A stretch of DNA of 64,000 nt from assembly GCF_051020985.1 (NCBI RefSeq), contig NC_135009.1:9928606-9992605 (forward strand), in the 5' to 3' direction. A program made the position numbers and the translations under genes. Shown here piece after piece: positions 48,701-61,908 of the stretch. Position 1 is the stretch's first letter; each line of letters starts with the position of its first letter. The notes under the pieces were generated by a model, which worked only from the letters and a program-made list of their open reading frames with translations, was not told where the DNA came from and made no database searches. Origin of the DNA: Nomia melanderi. Its lineage: Eukaryota; Arthropoda; Insecta; Hymenoptera; Halictidae.

Positions 48701-51700
48701 AGCGACTGTCCACGGTTCAAGTTCATAGAGTATGCGGGGCGTCTGAAGAATGAGACAGATTTTGGTTCTTGGTGATTCATAACACTGTATCGATATTATT
48801 CGAGATATAGAGAGATATAAATTATAAGACACTATTCAACGGACACGTTTGAAGATGAACCTCGTTACCTCGCAGTGTTCATGCAACTTCATATACTTGA
48901 TAAAACTACTTCATCGTTAACAGTTTACTAGAAAAAGATAATAGTTCGATGCTTATTTTACCTACGTTCGCTGTAAAGACGAACCATTGATACAAGAAAA
49001 ATGTTAACGTTCAGATCTTTCGAATTCCGTTGAAAATGTTCGTCGCGAGTCTGACTTGATATTATATTTAGAACAAAGGGTTAACTTTCGAAGCGATGCC
49101 ACAGGGACCAATGACGAATGAGGAAATGACGGTGGCAGCCGATCCAGTCGCGCGACAGCGTTCGAGCAACCCGTCACCTTCGGTCCCGCGATTCCTCGTA
49201 AGGTCGGGGTGAAGGAACCTTAATGACTGGATACGCCGGGAGGACGGGGAGTTAAAGAAACGGTGATCCTGTCCTCCCTGGAACAGGCATGCGCACCTGT
49301 GTCGAGCTTTACCGAAGTAACGTGGCCCGATCCCATAGCGAGTCACGATAGCCGGGTCTTCTTGTACAAGGTTTTCAGATCTGCGCGACATCCCGACTAG
49401 GAAACCAGTACAAGGAAGTATCGGCCGATAGCTGGAAGGAGCTCGCGCTCCTGGGAAGTGGCTACGACGAATGTACATGAGATTTCGCGGAATCGAACGT
49501 GACTCGCCGAGTTTCGCCGTCATACGAGCCATTATTGTCCTCCGGGCGTGGCAAAAACGCTCGGATAACCTGGGCATCGTGTTTCACGAAATTTCCTGCG
49601 GAATATTTCGCACCTGGTAAGCTAAATCAACGAGCAAATAACGTATTTCGAATTGGTCGCGTGATGTTCCATCTTCTTGGACTGCGCGTTGTAGAATTAT
49701 TTCTTCGTGGAAGCTAAGATTGTGTTAACAAAGAGAAATTTGAATTTTATGGAAGATATTCGTCCTGTTGATACAGTGTCTTGATTGAATTTGTTAATTG
49801 GAAATGTTTCGATAAGTTTTGATTTATTACGTGATAGTAATAGAGTCCTTTGTTATTCGAATGAAGGTTCGTTGAAAATGATAGAAATCTCGTGAAAGGA
49901 AGTAAGCAATGAAGAATTTATATTTTATAATTATAGGAATATTAACGAATAAGAACATATTTGCACTGAGTAAAGGTTTATTAAGGTGACATTGATGTTG
50001 GAATTTTATTCAATATTGAAGAGTTAATCGTTTAAATTTAGACTTGGAAAGTTTGTTATACACGTCGGTATGTGATTCAGTCGAAGTGCCAGCGCGTTAA
50101 TTAATTCCGTTCAATTCCCTCTGCTTCTAATCCTGACAGCGTTACAATAAAGAGACACGTTGTTACTATTTGCCTTTGATATGATTTCAAGTTTGAAATG
50201 TAGTCTACACTTTTGAACGTTTAAACTGTCAGTGAATCACAAAGACGAGGCCGGAGACCATTATCCTCCTAGCCCAGGTGTTCCCTGTGAAAACCGTGAC
50301 AGGTCTACTAGATGATTAATACTCGAGCGTGTAGCTAGTTTGAATAATTTTCACTGCAACGGAGCCCAGGCTGCGTTATCGGCGACACGCAAAAGAAAAC
50401 GAGAATGCACGAACTGGCGAGACACCGTTGTTCCGGTGGTCCCCTATAAATAGGCGGCGAGCTTGATGATCAATATTCGTACGTCCGGTTGGTCGAACGA
50501 TCCGACGGATATTCCTAATTGAATTTCATAAGAAGTAAATATTTTGATGTACGTCCACGGGCAAACATCCTACTCTTTCAATGTCACATAAATTTTCCTT
50601 TGGAAACCATAAATTGTATCGTCAATGCCCGGAGTGATTTATTGCGAAATTTAATCAGCCCGTAACAGCGAAGCACGTAACGGTTTCCGTTTTGCATAAA
50701 TTCGAACAACCTGTTACCGAAATTATCGATATCTGATCTGCGGAAAGATTGACGTATGCTGCGACAATATTAGATTACAATTCGATATTGAGAGCGCATC
50801 ATTTAATATTTCCAAGTTACAAAATTACCTCTTGCTAATAATACCATTATATTACTAGTAACTCAATACAAAATTATTCCCGTATAGCTCCTTACCATCT
50901 GAAACGACGTGTTTAAAAATACACTTCAAAATCCCAAGCAACAGTAACCTTTATACATTCCATCGCTCACAATCCAACTTCAAAATATCGAGAAAGAAAC
51001 TTGAAAACCTCATACTTTCAAGAACACTATCAATTTCCAGAGATCCACTAACCCACAAACTTTCCCACGAACAGTCCAAAACCATTACGTGTAACTGTTC
51101 CCGCACGGAGCCAAGGAATCCTCCCGAAAAAAGAGCAAAGTGAACGTCCTTATCACCATCTCATTGTTACCAAGAGACAGACAGAGAAAGACTGTGGAGG
51201 AGCACCGCAGAAAATGGCATACCGTCGCAGACCGGGCTCACGATCCGAATAATGCGGGTCGGTGTATCCGGAGGAGGCAACCGGAGGTGTTAGTGGACTA
51301 TAAAGAAAAGCAGAAGAAAGGTCGGCTCGTGCACGAGCCACACAGCGGGACACTGTTGTCCCCGTGGCCCAGGTGCAGGGCCACCCTCGCATCGCCCTTC
51401 TCCTCCCAGCGTCCACATCTGGATGCGAAGGAGCACGGCAGAAAGGTTACTCGTCGAGGTGGCACACGGTGGACCGGTAAAGATCGACTCCTCGGCCCGA
51501 GGACAAGGCTCACGGGAAATAATGTGGCGACGGTGAACCGGATGCAAGAGAGAGCTTGCGAACCCACGAACGAACCAATGGCCTGGCGAACGTATAGGGG
51601 ACTCGTGGAGTTGTCTTACCCCGTGTAAGGGCCAGATACGATCTCCATCGACTTCTGCCGCCCATTGGGTGCCCACCTTCGGGACAGGTTCACGCGACGG

Positions 51701-54700
51701 CAAAATCTGTCGACGGCTACCCGACACGTCAGCCTTGAAAGGATGATAATCGCCGGTGAGGACACTCACGAAACGTCGCGTCGTTAGACAATCGGGCCTG
51801 GTTAATCGATAAATTATAAATGGCGGACGTCGCCCTGGACAGCTAGCTCCTCTCCATCCCCTAACCTCGCTATCTTACTCTAATTCCATGGCAGCGGTAA
51901 TTAAGTTTTACGGTCGTGGCCTATCGATCCCAGATACCAGGCAGGAGGTACCTTAGTGGCAGGGATCTATAATAACACCCGTTGCGCCATGATTCTGTTT
52001 CATTTTCTGCGAGCCTTTATAAGGATGGCTCTTAGGGACGGGTCGAATGCCTAGGGTTCCGGGGAGAATTTCTTCCTGAGAGGAACCTGGAGCCAGATGG
52101 CCACATTCAAGTCACTTGGGGTTTGGTGATTACTTGGTTGGAGGTACTTTTGAATTTCCCGTGACGTGTACTGAAGAAACTATTTTGACACGACTTTCAA
52201 AATCCTTGTACTGAAACGTAGGTGAAAATGAGTTACTACTATCTGACATGATAGAGTATCTGGCTCTTTCTGATATCAATTGTATATAGTACTTTGTCTT
52301 TCAAAATCTATCGATAAATATTCCCAACCCCTAGAAACAGTTGAATCCTTTCCAGAATCAATATTGACTCAAAGAAAATACATTTGCCGAACCTGGGTCT
52401 TCCAAGAGCAATCTCTCTAAAGAATCCCAGCAGCCCCCGAATCATTCGAAGAAAACGAAGTTTTATGGCATCCGGGTAGCTAAAGTGAATGGAATCCTTA
52501 CCAATTCCAGCCAACCGAGGAAAAGTTTCATTTCGATATTCCATAGGAAGTACGCGACTCAATATCGTGCCCGGGGGGCTAGCCGGCCAGTGTCGATCGC
52601 GAGGAAGCAAGGAGCCAAGTTGAAATGCCGAGGAAATCGTGCGAAGGGGGAGAGCCCGGTGGAAAAGGGAAGAAAACCGACGAGTCCCCTCAGCCGCCGA
52701 TGGGGTAGAAAGAAAGCCCTCTTCCTCTTCTATTCAGCTAGAACGACCGAGGTGGAGCGGAGAGTCTGTTACTATCTTATTACAAGCCTCCACAAATGGT
52801 CTTCATCAAGGTAAGACCGTGTTCCAGCAGCCCGACTCTTTCCTCCTCCTTCTCCCCCTCCCCTCGTCCCGCCGGCCGTTCCACTCAATCCCATTTTTCT
52901 CGGTTATTTCTACACCGTCAGCTCTCGCTGTCTCTCAAGCAAAAGAACGGGAGAAGAGGGAAGAGGAGGGACGAAGGTGGATGACTTTCGTTCGTGGCAG
53001 CAGCCGGTCAGTGGATAGGGTACGGTGGCGAGCGGCGTGGATGAGAACGAAAAAGAGAGGTCTGTTCGACGTTATTAATCTCGGAATGGTCGTCACGCGC
53101 GACGACGACGACGACCCCGTCGTGTGGACGTAGCCATCGGGATGGATAGATAGGGGACGTGCACACCGGCAGCCTCTCTCCGCCAGTATCCGCAGTTCAT
53201 TCTTCATGGTCGAGCGACTTTTGCGTATATATGTATGCCGGACGATTAACGATCCGTACCTTCGTTGCGCTCGTTAAGCGACAGTTCCTTTTTCTTTTTC
53301 GAGATGAGCAGCAACGCTACGGAATCGAGCCTGGGAGGGGGGTGGGGGGGAGACGAGGTGGAGCAAGAGGAGCAGGAGGAGATGAAACTGGTACACCGAG
53401 ATCATCCCCTTGGCCGAAGACGAATGATCCGGACCCCGCGCGCTGGATACATTATCGCTCGTGTGTGCGAGCCAGCACGAGAGAGCACGGGGGCGAGCGA
53501 CACTTTCGTAGAATCGTGGATCGAGTCCGTGACGACGATGGCGATCTGAAAAGAGGTCCCCGAGCCAAGGTCGTACGACTAATAATAACTCCGCGCGCCG
53601 GGGAATCGATTTCCACACGAATCACGACCGTGCTCGATCCGGAACGGACCGTGTAGGACGATCGTTCGGGATCCGACGTATCCTACGCGATCTTTAACCC
53701 CTTCCATGCCGCGGAACGCGGCTGGACGATCGGTAACGACGGTTCTTGGGGAAATGTAACGAGCAGCTTTGCTAGCCCTTTCTTTTGCTGTTGTTGGATT
53801 GTTGAAACGAATTTTGACACTTTCCGACGTGTGCTGATGGAGATTCTTGGTTGAACGCGGTGACCATCGTTGCTGGGATTGATTGTTTGGTAGGCATTGA
53901 ATCGTTAAACAGAATTTTGAAATTTGTTGGTGACTGATAATGAAGACTCTTAGTTGAATGTAATCAGCATCGTTGCTAGGAATTTTCGTTTGGTATTGGA
54001 TTGTTGAATTGAAGTTTGACAGTTCTTCGCGTCTATCGTGAAGATCTTTTTCTAGGAGGGTAGAATTGGAAATGCAAATATGTTTTTATATGGTAAGAAT
54101 ACTATTAAACATTCACTATTAAGCTTCGATATTTGCGTAACACTAAAAGGTCTAAATTATTAACGAATTTTGATAACATCTGAAGAGAGAAAGATCTAAA
54201 AGAATGATAGAAGACCAAGAATTGGGCGTTGTCCTTGATGGATGAAATGGTAATTGCGGAGGACATGTATCCGTCATTAGGCAACGGCGACAGATTTTAT
54301 TGAGTATGCAGACACGCCTACGGGAGTCTAAACGTTCAAATTATGTGTCTATAGAATTTCGATCGAGAGTCGATCGAAATGGACCGTATTTGACAGGTTG
54401 CGAAATGTGTGAACAGAATCGTAGGTGGTTCGGGTGACAGTGAAAGCGTGGATTGCTTCATTCTCGCTGAACTAAATGTATTGTGTTGTGCGCGGTGAGT
54501 TGGAAGAATTTTTCGGATGTTACGTAACGATCGAGCGATATTTTGTGATAAAAAACACGCGTGACATTAAATAACATCTATATAAGTAGGTATAGTAAAA
54601 GGTAAAAATAACTTTTATAATTACGTAATCATTAAGATTAAATCCATGAGCGTTATAAAACATTATTAAATCAACTATTAAAAGTTACTTTTATAATAAA

Positions 54701-57700
54701 CAAATTGTTAACTTTCACAGTAACAACATCTTGCTATAACTATCGTCCCAAAATTTTCCAAGCGAAACAGTAACTTATACTCTAATGTTTGAATATTATT
54801 TATCACATGAGAATATTACTCTTCGCATAAGTAACTTACATATTTTCATAACTCGACGACAACGTGTAGCATTCTCTTTGAAAGTCGTTTAAAACCGGCT
54901 TCCAGAGTCAAACGAAACAGCACAGTGTTCCATTACCGAGAGATTGACAAGGGAAACGAATGGAAACGCTAAATGGATACCGATTAACCGATATTTATCT
55001 CGTCACTCGGTTCCATTGGATTTATAGAAAACGGAACGTGATCGGGCAACCGTGTACCGACGCGGCGGCCGTTACATAATTTTCAATTAGCCGGTTGCCG
55101 GCGAGTTTTTCCCGTTTCCCTCGCGCAAATAATCGTGCGAAAATCCCGACAACAATCGTAGGAAGTGATTGGGTAGGGTTACGGGCCGTCATACGAAGAT
55201 CCACTAGTATGTATCCACCAATGACTGTACCAATGATCGCGGGGGATTTCCTATGTGTCACGGTTCCGCTCTATTTTCCGAGCAAAGCCGAAACGTTCGA
55301 CGTATCAAAGTAAAACCCGCTCACACACGCAACCAAGGGAAAAAGAAGAAAGGCAATTGTTCCGAATGACAGCTCCACTTTCAAACAGGCTGTACATTTT
55401 TCAGCAATTCTTATCGGTCTTCTAACAGCATAGCAATTATTCGAGCGAAAGACGCTTCAGAAAGGAACTATCATTTATATTTGATGAACAATGATACATT
55501 GAGAAACATTTTGTCACGTGACAGTGAGCTACAGGAAATTATTCCGTGGTTGTTCTACTATGAAAATTATTCTCACAACCTGATTCAGTGAACCCGCGAA
55601 TGACACGGTTAATTGGCTCCGTGTTAATTAAACCTTACACGAGGCTTAGAAGATCATACGAATTTAATGATAGTAACGTTAGTAATGATAATAACTGTAC
55701 TTAGTAAGCGGGCTACCTAATGACAGTAATGATGGCAACTTATAGAAACCCTGCAATCTTCACTCTTGTTACACCATGCTTGCAATGAACTACCGTGTCG
55801 AAACTTCATGTAACTCAAGTATCTATCATGCTACTTAAAATTCGTCTCACACAGAACTATCCGAATTAACCCGGAAGAAACTGGGAAGATCCACAATAAG
55901 ATGAAAAGCTATCGCGAAAGAATCCTTCTATTTTACAAAAAACTCCTCGTGAACTAAAAAATATGATCATTCCCAGATCGAGGACACCCTACAATCCAAT
56001 ATATTATTTTTACAACAGTCTACTTCTAAATTTCTCAAAAAACGTTAAAATAAAAGAACTCTACGACTCGGCAAACGTAACCGGCAGCAAATGTATTAAC
56101 ATCGGTCGCCGATCGGTGCCCGAAGAAAGAACAACAATCCGTCATCCGTGTCGCCGGTTCGCCTCGCGATTTCGCGATCCAGCGCGCGTCGCGTTCCTTC
56201 GTATCGTTCCGTCCATCGAGTGTAATTGTTCCGTGTAAGAGAACACCGGTGAAAGATATACGTGTAATTCGAACGAGGCCCGGCCGAGTCTCGCGCGGAG
56301 ACCGTACACTCCCCGATCGTTCGCCGAGATCGTCTAATGGCGTTAAAGCAGAAACTAAGCACCGGTTAGAAAATATACCGTTACGAGAGTGGCAAGGGGG
56401 GCTGGCCGATTACCATTCGAGATTAGCCCGGCCCCGTGGAGATCGGCGTCTATATCTGACCGGCGCGGATGTTACACGCTCGTTTTTCCCGTGCGTTCGA
56501 GATTAAAACGGGCTGGCTCGCGTGCGTTTCATCAACGGTAAAGTTCCATCAATTCGCGCGGAATTTGTATCTGCCTCGGCCACGATATCGTATCGCCGCG
56601 GGCCGCCCCTCCCCAACCCCTCCGACGTCGTTCGACCAGTTCGTAAATCGTTGTCCCGCGATCCACCTTCGCCGGGGATTAACCATAAATTGTGTAATCG
56701 GACGGAATTCAAATTACGCCCCGTTAGGCGGCTCTCAAGGTGACTCTCCTTTCGGCCGGTGCCTCGGGACGAGATAACAGTTAACACTTTATCTGCCCCG
56801 TGGTGTTCACGAGAGGAGCTTTAAAAGGAATGCGGCTCTAATTGGTCAGCTTTCATGTTCTCTCATCTGAGTTTCCATACTGATTTGCTGTCGATGTGGT
56901 GATAAATGAACAATCGAAACTATAAAGATAATCGGAATAATTTTTCGGCAGGAGTATTTACTGTTAGATCGTTTGATGGCTAGCTCGAAGGATGATTGAT
57001 TGGTTTTCATTTCTTTCAGTGGACTTTCTGCTGGCTTTGTTTCTAATTTCATCGATAGTATAGAAATCAATCAAGATTATGGAACTGTACGCTAGAATAT
57101 GCACAGAAAAGCCGGATTTTCAATGGAAACGCTTACTGATCAGAATTTTTCGAAACTACCGAGTTATATTTGGAATTGTATAAATTATGTTACCGTTTAC
57201 ATATCGGTAGATCGTATTGCAAGCTGTTCATACGTGTCGAATATTTTGAATTTATTCCTTTCTACAGAAAAGGTCAATCAAAGTGATATGTCGTAAGTTT
57301 ATTCCAGCAAGCTGGTAGGTAAAGTGTTAAGGAATTACGCGGCCACTGGCCGTTTTCAGAAAATGAGAGAGCGGTTCGGATGGATTCATTAAGAAGACGT
57401 AGATCCAGCTCGGCGATCGCGCGGCCGATACCCGGAGATTTATTTCGGTGTAGCTCGGGGAAAATGGTAATTGGGAATTCGAGGTGAGCTTAGTGTATGT
57501 TTCGTTGGGAACGATTAGGATAACGGGAACGTGTTGTTGATGTAGGTAATTTGTCGTGCGACCTCTTTGACGAGATACGCGTGATTCCGATGACGCTAAG
57601 TCGGGATAATGAATACGTGTTTCCCTTGAAACACGAAATAATCACTTTCAACGAGTTTGATCTTAGAATAAAGTTATCGGTATCCGATCATCATCAATTA

Positions 57701-57708
57701 TCAGCTTC
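45716..57708. other. Long non-coding stretch, nothing recognised
   Basis: CpG-dense blocks lie at 45720-46240, 46720-47150, 51150-51780, 52560-53690 and 56090-56800, separated by AT-rich sequence. The longest open frames (49068-49577 minus; 51140-51628 and 53159-53656 plus) carry no known domain and mostly overlap open frames on the opposite strand. No tRNA, microRNA or transposase was recognised. Confidence 0.4.
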
Positions 57709-57840
57709 TTAACACGTTAAATGCCATGTCAGTCGCCGATGATAGAAAATAAATATATGTCAGGTAACTGATGTCGAATAAAAATGTTTAATAAGTTGAC
57801 AATAGTTTAATACAAGAATCATGGTGCCAAAGAATTAATA
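57709..57840. mobile_element. Partial MITE, ACACGTTGAATGCC-type end
   Basis: It starts TTAACACGTTAAATGCCATG followed by cagtcgccgatg, like the reversed right end of 25268-25509. The other end is not clear, so the boundary is approximate. Confidence 0.4.
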
Positions 57841-59714
57841 ACTGTTACAAATCAGTCTAACAAATCAGTTTCTATAAAAATTCCATAACATAGAATTCAG
57901 TATTCAACGAAGAAAAACTAGAAAACTCGACACTCTAATAATTACTATTACAACCTCTGCATGTTTGCTTTCAACGTCGAATCTAATATTTTAAATACCT
58001 ATCTCACGGGTCCAGCAACGGTTACTCAACTAAACGACAGTGACAAAGTAGAAGAGAAAAATACGTCGTACCGTGAAACTTACAGTTATGCCCACTTTTT
58101 GTGAAGCCACCGGTACGCCGAAGCTCGCTTAATATTCCGTTAAATCAGCGTTCGGCTGACGTCACGAAGAAATCCCCGAATCGCGCCGGGTCTCCTGCGT
58201 GAAGCAGTTTCGCACGGCGGCGAAAAATAAAGAAGAAGAAATCACGAGGCTGGAATCACGATCCCATTTCTCATTAACCGAACACCGTACGGCCTCGAGC
58301 GAGCCCACGATGAGCTGGGGAACAGTACGAACAGTACGGCCCCCGTTGATCTGATCGCCTTCGCCTTTAATTCGCTGTATAATGTTACGCGCTATTGTAC
58401 TTAATTCCGCCGCTCTTACGGTACCCAGCTTCCTCAGAACACCCAGCGGCCGGATTCTTTTATTCCGAACTACAATAAATAACCGTGCAGCCTTCGAGGA
58501 TGCACCGAATATGGAAGATTCACCGGGAATTGAATCGCGGTCGTCGTAGCGGAACGTTTCGAACCTCGGTACTCTGCTTTACCTCGAGTCCCGTCGTGTA
58601 TTTCGTTCGCATTTGGAACGACTCGAGCAGCCGAAACAGCTTTAGACATATCTCCGGAGAAGTTGCGCGTCTACCTGGTTATACAGTTTCGCTTTGAGAA
58701 CAGCTAACTCGACGAGCACGAGTGATGTAAATTATTCAATTTTCGTATTGTAATTCGAGTTATCCAATATATCTAGAGGTATTACCTCTTCTAACCTGTA
58801 TTTCCTCAAAGAACTATAAAAATGTATTCAATATGAAACAATTCGACGAACTCGGTTTCCTCGAATATTCAATAAAATCTACTGTATCCATCTTTTACGC
58901 TTCATCCATGACCTGCTTAATTGTCGGCGACACTAAAGACTACTTCCAAAATGGAACGATCTGTAGGGGTCATTACACGGCTTAATAAAACGGCCCCGGC
59001 AACCTGTTACCTGTTACCGGATTATTTCGGTGAATAAACGGCGAACGTCGCGTGCACGACCCGCCTTCTTTGTCCGCCGGGCAGAAAGAATGTCCAGGCG
59101 AGGAAACAGACGGTGAAAGAGCGACCGGGACGGAGAGAGAAAAAAAAGGAGAGGCAAAGAGGCGAGCGGGGAAAAAAGATGAATAGGTCACCGACCGACC
59201 GGTTGTCACTGACTATTCCGTCGTGCGACAGGTATGCCTACATTATTAGAGGGGAACTAGGCCAATAGTGCAGGTTCACTAAACCACCGCACCGGTGAAC
59301 TGGAATACACCTTTATCTTCGTTCCTTCCGGGCCCAAAAATTCGGTTTCAGGTCACCGGTGTCTCTGACCGAATTACACGGGAATGCTCGTCTCGTGACG
59401 ACGGGCACTTATCGTTAGTCATACCCGAAGGACTCTTTGTTCGAGGAGTTCTCGTGGCGTTCGTTTCTTTTCGAAGTTCGTTCGCGTTCGAAGATGAATC
59501 AGCCGACCGGCTCAATAAAGACCGGACATTCGGGGAAATGTTCTCGTGGGCAGCGTACATACATTTTGGCGCGAAACATTCAGGGTTTGAATGCTAATCG
59601 CGATCTCTGGGCATACGTAAATGGCAATAAGGAAGTTTTTAAGCCTTTGTCTTGTAGTAATATGTCAGACTCGTGGCGAAGATTTTGAACGAGAATGAAT
59701 ATTATTCTTTTGAG
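57841..59714. other. Non-coding stretch, nothing recognised
   Basis: 58080-58680 and 58980-59600 are CpG-rich with short frames on both strands. No recognisable product, RNA gene or repeat with defined ends. Confidence 0.4.
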
Positions 59715-59804
59715 TTCAAATTATTTTTTTTTTCAGTAAATTATTGATGGCAGAGTAGCTTTATTGACTGTAGTCGAGGGATTAATCGTAGGGCAAGAGG
59801 TTGA
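59715..59804. mobile_element. Partial MITE, right end CGTAGGGCAAGAGG
   Basis: It matches the right parts of 26000-26153 and 60483-60726 (ttcagtaaattattgatg, cgtagggcaagaggtt). The final TTAA has decayed to TTGA. The left extent is uncertain. Confidence 0.45.
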
Positions 59805-60482
59805 AGTAAGTTTGCGAATTGCCGATGATTGTTTGGAGATGTTGGAATAATTTGCTTTGTGATTGTAAATACATTGAAATGTTGTGCGAATGTAGGAAGA
59901 AATGTAAGTAGGCTACAATGGGGCATTAACTCGTTGTTTCGTAATTAGACAACGGAACTTTGTGCGTTTGAAAGGGATAAAAGTCGTCGAACAATTGGAC
60001 AATGGCGATTTGAATGAAATTTAATGCGGCTTCGTTGCAGCGTTAATTCACTGAGACTATCGATGAAAAGGGTTGAATTTGGTTCGGTGCTATCCTAGAA
60101 ATGTATGTTTGTACCAGCTTTCGCATCCCGTTTGTAATATCGAGACAGGCTCGTGAAGATTTTACATTGAATCGAGCAAATATGAATTTTATTCAGTTCA
60201 CACCAGTTGAAAGAAGACACTATTGAATATTTAGCATTCTCACGAGTCCAATCGGAAAAGAATAGTAATATAAAGGGTCAACGAATGAACTATAAACGTC
60301 TTCGCAGCGTTCACATTCTGGCGGATTTCTTTCTCGTCAAAGCGTAGCAATCCCCAGTTTTCACTTTCCAACAAAATGAATTTTAACAATTTTTCATTAA
60401 CTCATTTTAAACAGATTATTTCGCAAAAACCTTTTCCCTAATATCCTTGGATTAACAAAACATTACGATGTTACTAATAATA

Positions 60483-60726
60483 TTAACCCCTTGACGTACA
60501 ATATCGTGCGAGACACGTGATGAAGACTTTAAATAGAATTTAGCAAAAATAATTATTACTCAAGTCTTGCGAATGGAAATCGAATATCATGTTTCCGTTA
60601 TCAATTATTATATTTTACAGCAAAGATGGATGTGCATACAATTTTCCTCTTTTTCCAATACATTATTAATGACAAAGTTATTGTATTTGTCACAGTTGAG
60701 AAATAAATCGTAAGGTAAGGGGTTAA
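60483..60726. mobile_element. TTAA-flanked MITE, CCCCTTGACGTAC ends
   Basis: 244 bp from TTAACCCCTTGACGTACAAT to ATCGTAAGGTAAGGGGTTAA, with TTAA on both sides. It is the most complete member of the family also seen at 26000-26153 and 59715-59804. Confidence 0.65.
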
Positions 60727-61680
60727 CCACTGTTAACAATTAATATTAATAATTACAATATTAATATTTAATTAACCCAAGAACATTCCACAAAAATTCC
60801 ATCCGGAGAACTCAGACGTAACAGTTAATCCACGTATTTTGGAACACTCATGTAAAAGAGACAGGTCTCCAGTCGAACAATGATTTTTCACGTGGCAGCG
60901 AAGGGATTTGTTAATGAATACTCAAACGTCCATCGGGAGAGGGTAATGCGAACGAAATCGAGTCGGTCGATTAACGTTCTGGAACCCGTTCGTGCGCTCG
61001 TGCAATACGTGCGACGAGTTCAAAGCTCGTTGCTCCGTGGAGATTCGTGCGCGCATTGAAATTCCCTCCGATCTCGGCCGGACAGAGTAGCCGATTTTTA
61101 TCGAGTACACGACTGGTTACCGTGCAGAGCTCATAAACCGCATTCGACATCGGGGCACGGGCAGCCACGTAAGGAATACGAAGTATCACAAGGTAAACCC
61201 ATTCGAGGTATTTCAATCGTCTGGACAGAAACCGTTCGAAACCCGTACAGACCGCAGACTGTACGCAACCGAGTTCTTGTAAAACCGTGCCGCGTGTGTT
61301 CTTCTACGACCGTCGCGTGTCCACTACATGCACGTAATAGTCGTATATATTTATAGAAAAAACGTCTCGATAGAATAAATGAAATCGTCCTTAGATTCTC
61401 CATTTCGAGATCTACCTTGAAAAATCATTCTCCCTGGTACACGTGTCAAGAAAATATGAAACTTCTGTTTCGCGAGAAACTTTGTTTAAAGGTTTACAGT
61501 AAATCAAAAGATGGAATTCAGGAATGATTATTGTTCAACAATCAGCTTGAGATATATTCCTATTACTGTTGCTGCTTAAAATCAATTACACTAACGAGTG
61601 CTAAACCTTATTGCGAAGATATAAAGAGATAGGTAAAATTCTAATCAATCTCGCTTCTATGAATCTCTGATGATCGCATG

Positions 61681-61908
61681 TTATCACGCTGAATGCCGCG
61701 CGATCTCACGGAGCGGAACACGCGAAATGGAAAGACATTAATATTGAATCATTGAATTGCGTTATTGTTATTGCAAATTAATGCATCTGAATGTCGCTGC
61801 GCTAAGTAATGTTACTTATAATAGAAAAATCTTCTCAAATCCCCGTTTAATCGGGTGAATTACGGTAACCGGTTGAGGGTCACCGGTCAATGGTATTCAA
61901 CGTATTAA
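61681..61908. mobile_element. MITE, CGTTGAATGCC ends
   Basis: 228 bp related to 25268-25509. It starts ttatcacgctgaatgccgcg and ends ggtattcaacgtattaa, with shared interior pieces (tattgaa, gcgttattgttattgca, ctgaatgtcgc, ggtcaccggt). The left TTAA has decayed to TTAT. Confidence 0.6.

Noticed and set aside
49068..49577. 169-codon minus open frame
   Set aside because: No recognisable domain, CpG-rich composition and no supporting neighbours.
51140..51769. 162-codon plus and 159-codon minus overlapping frames
   Set aside because: Mutually antisense open frames without any known domain, in GC-rich sequence.
52639..53656. Plus-strand frames of 164 and 165 codons, and a TATATA at about 53225 as a possible promoter and gene
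   Set aside because: The translations are low-complexity Arg/Gly/Glu runs, a different frame is open on the minus strand, and no splice-consistent continuation was found.
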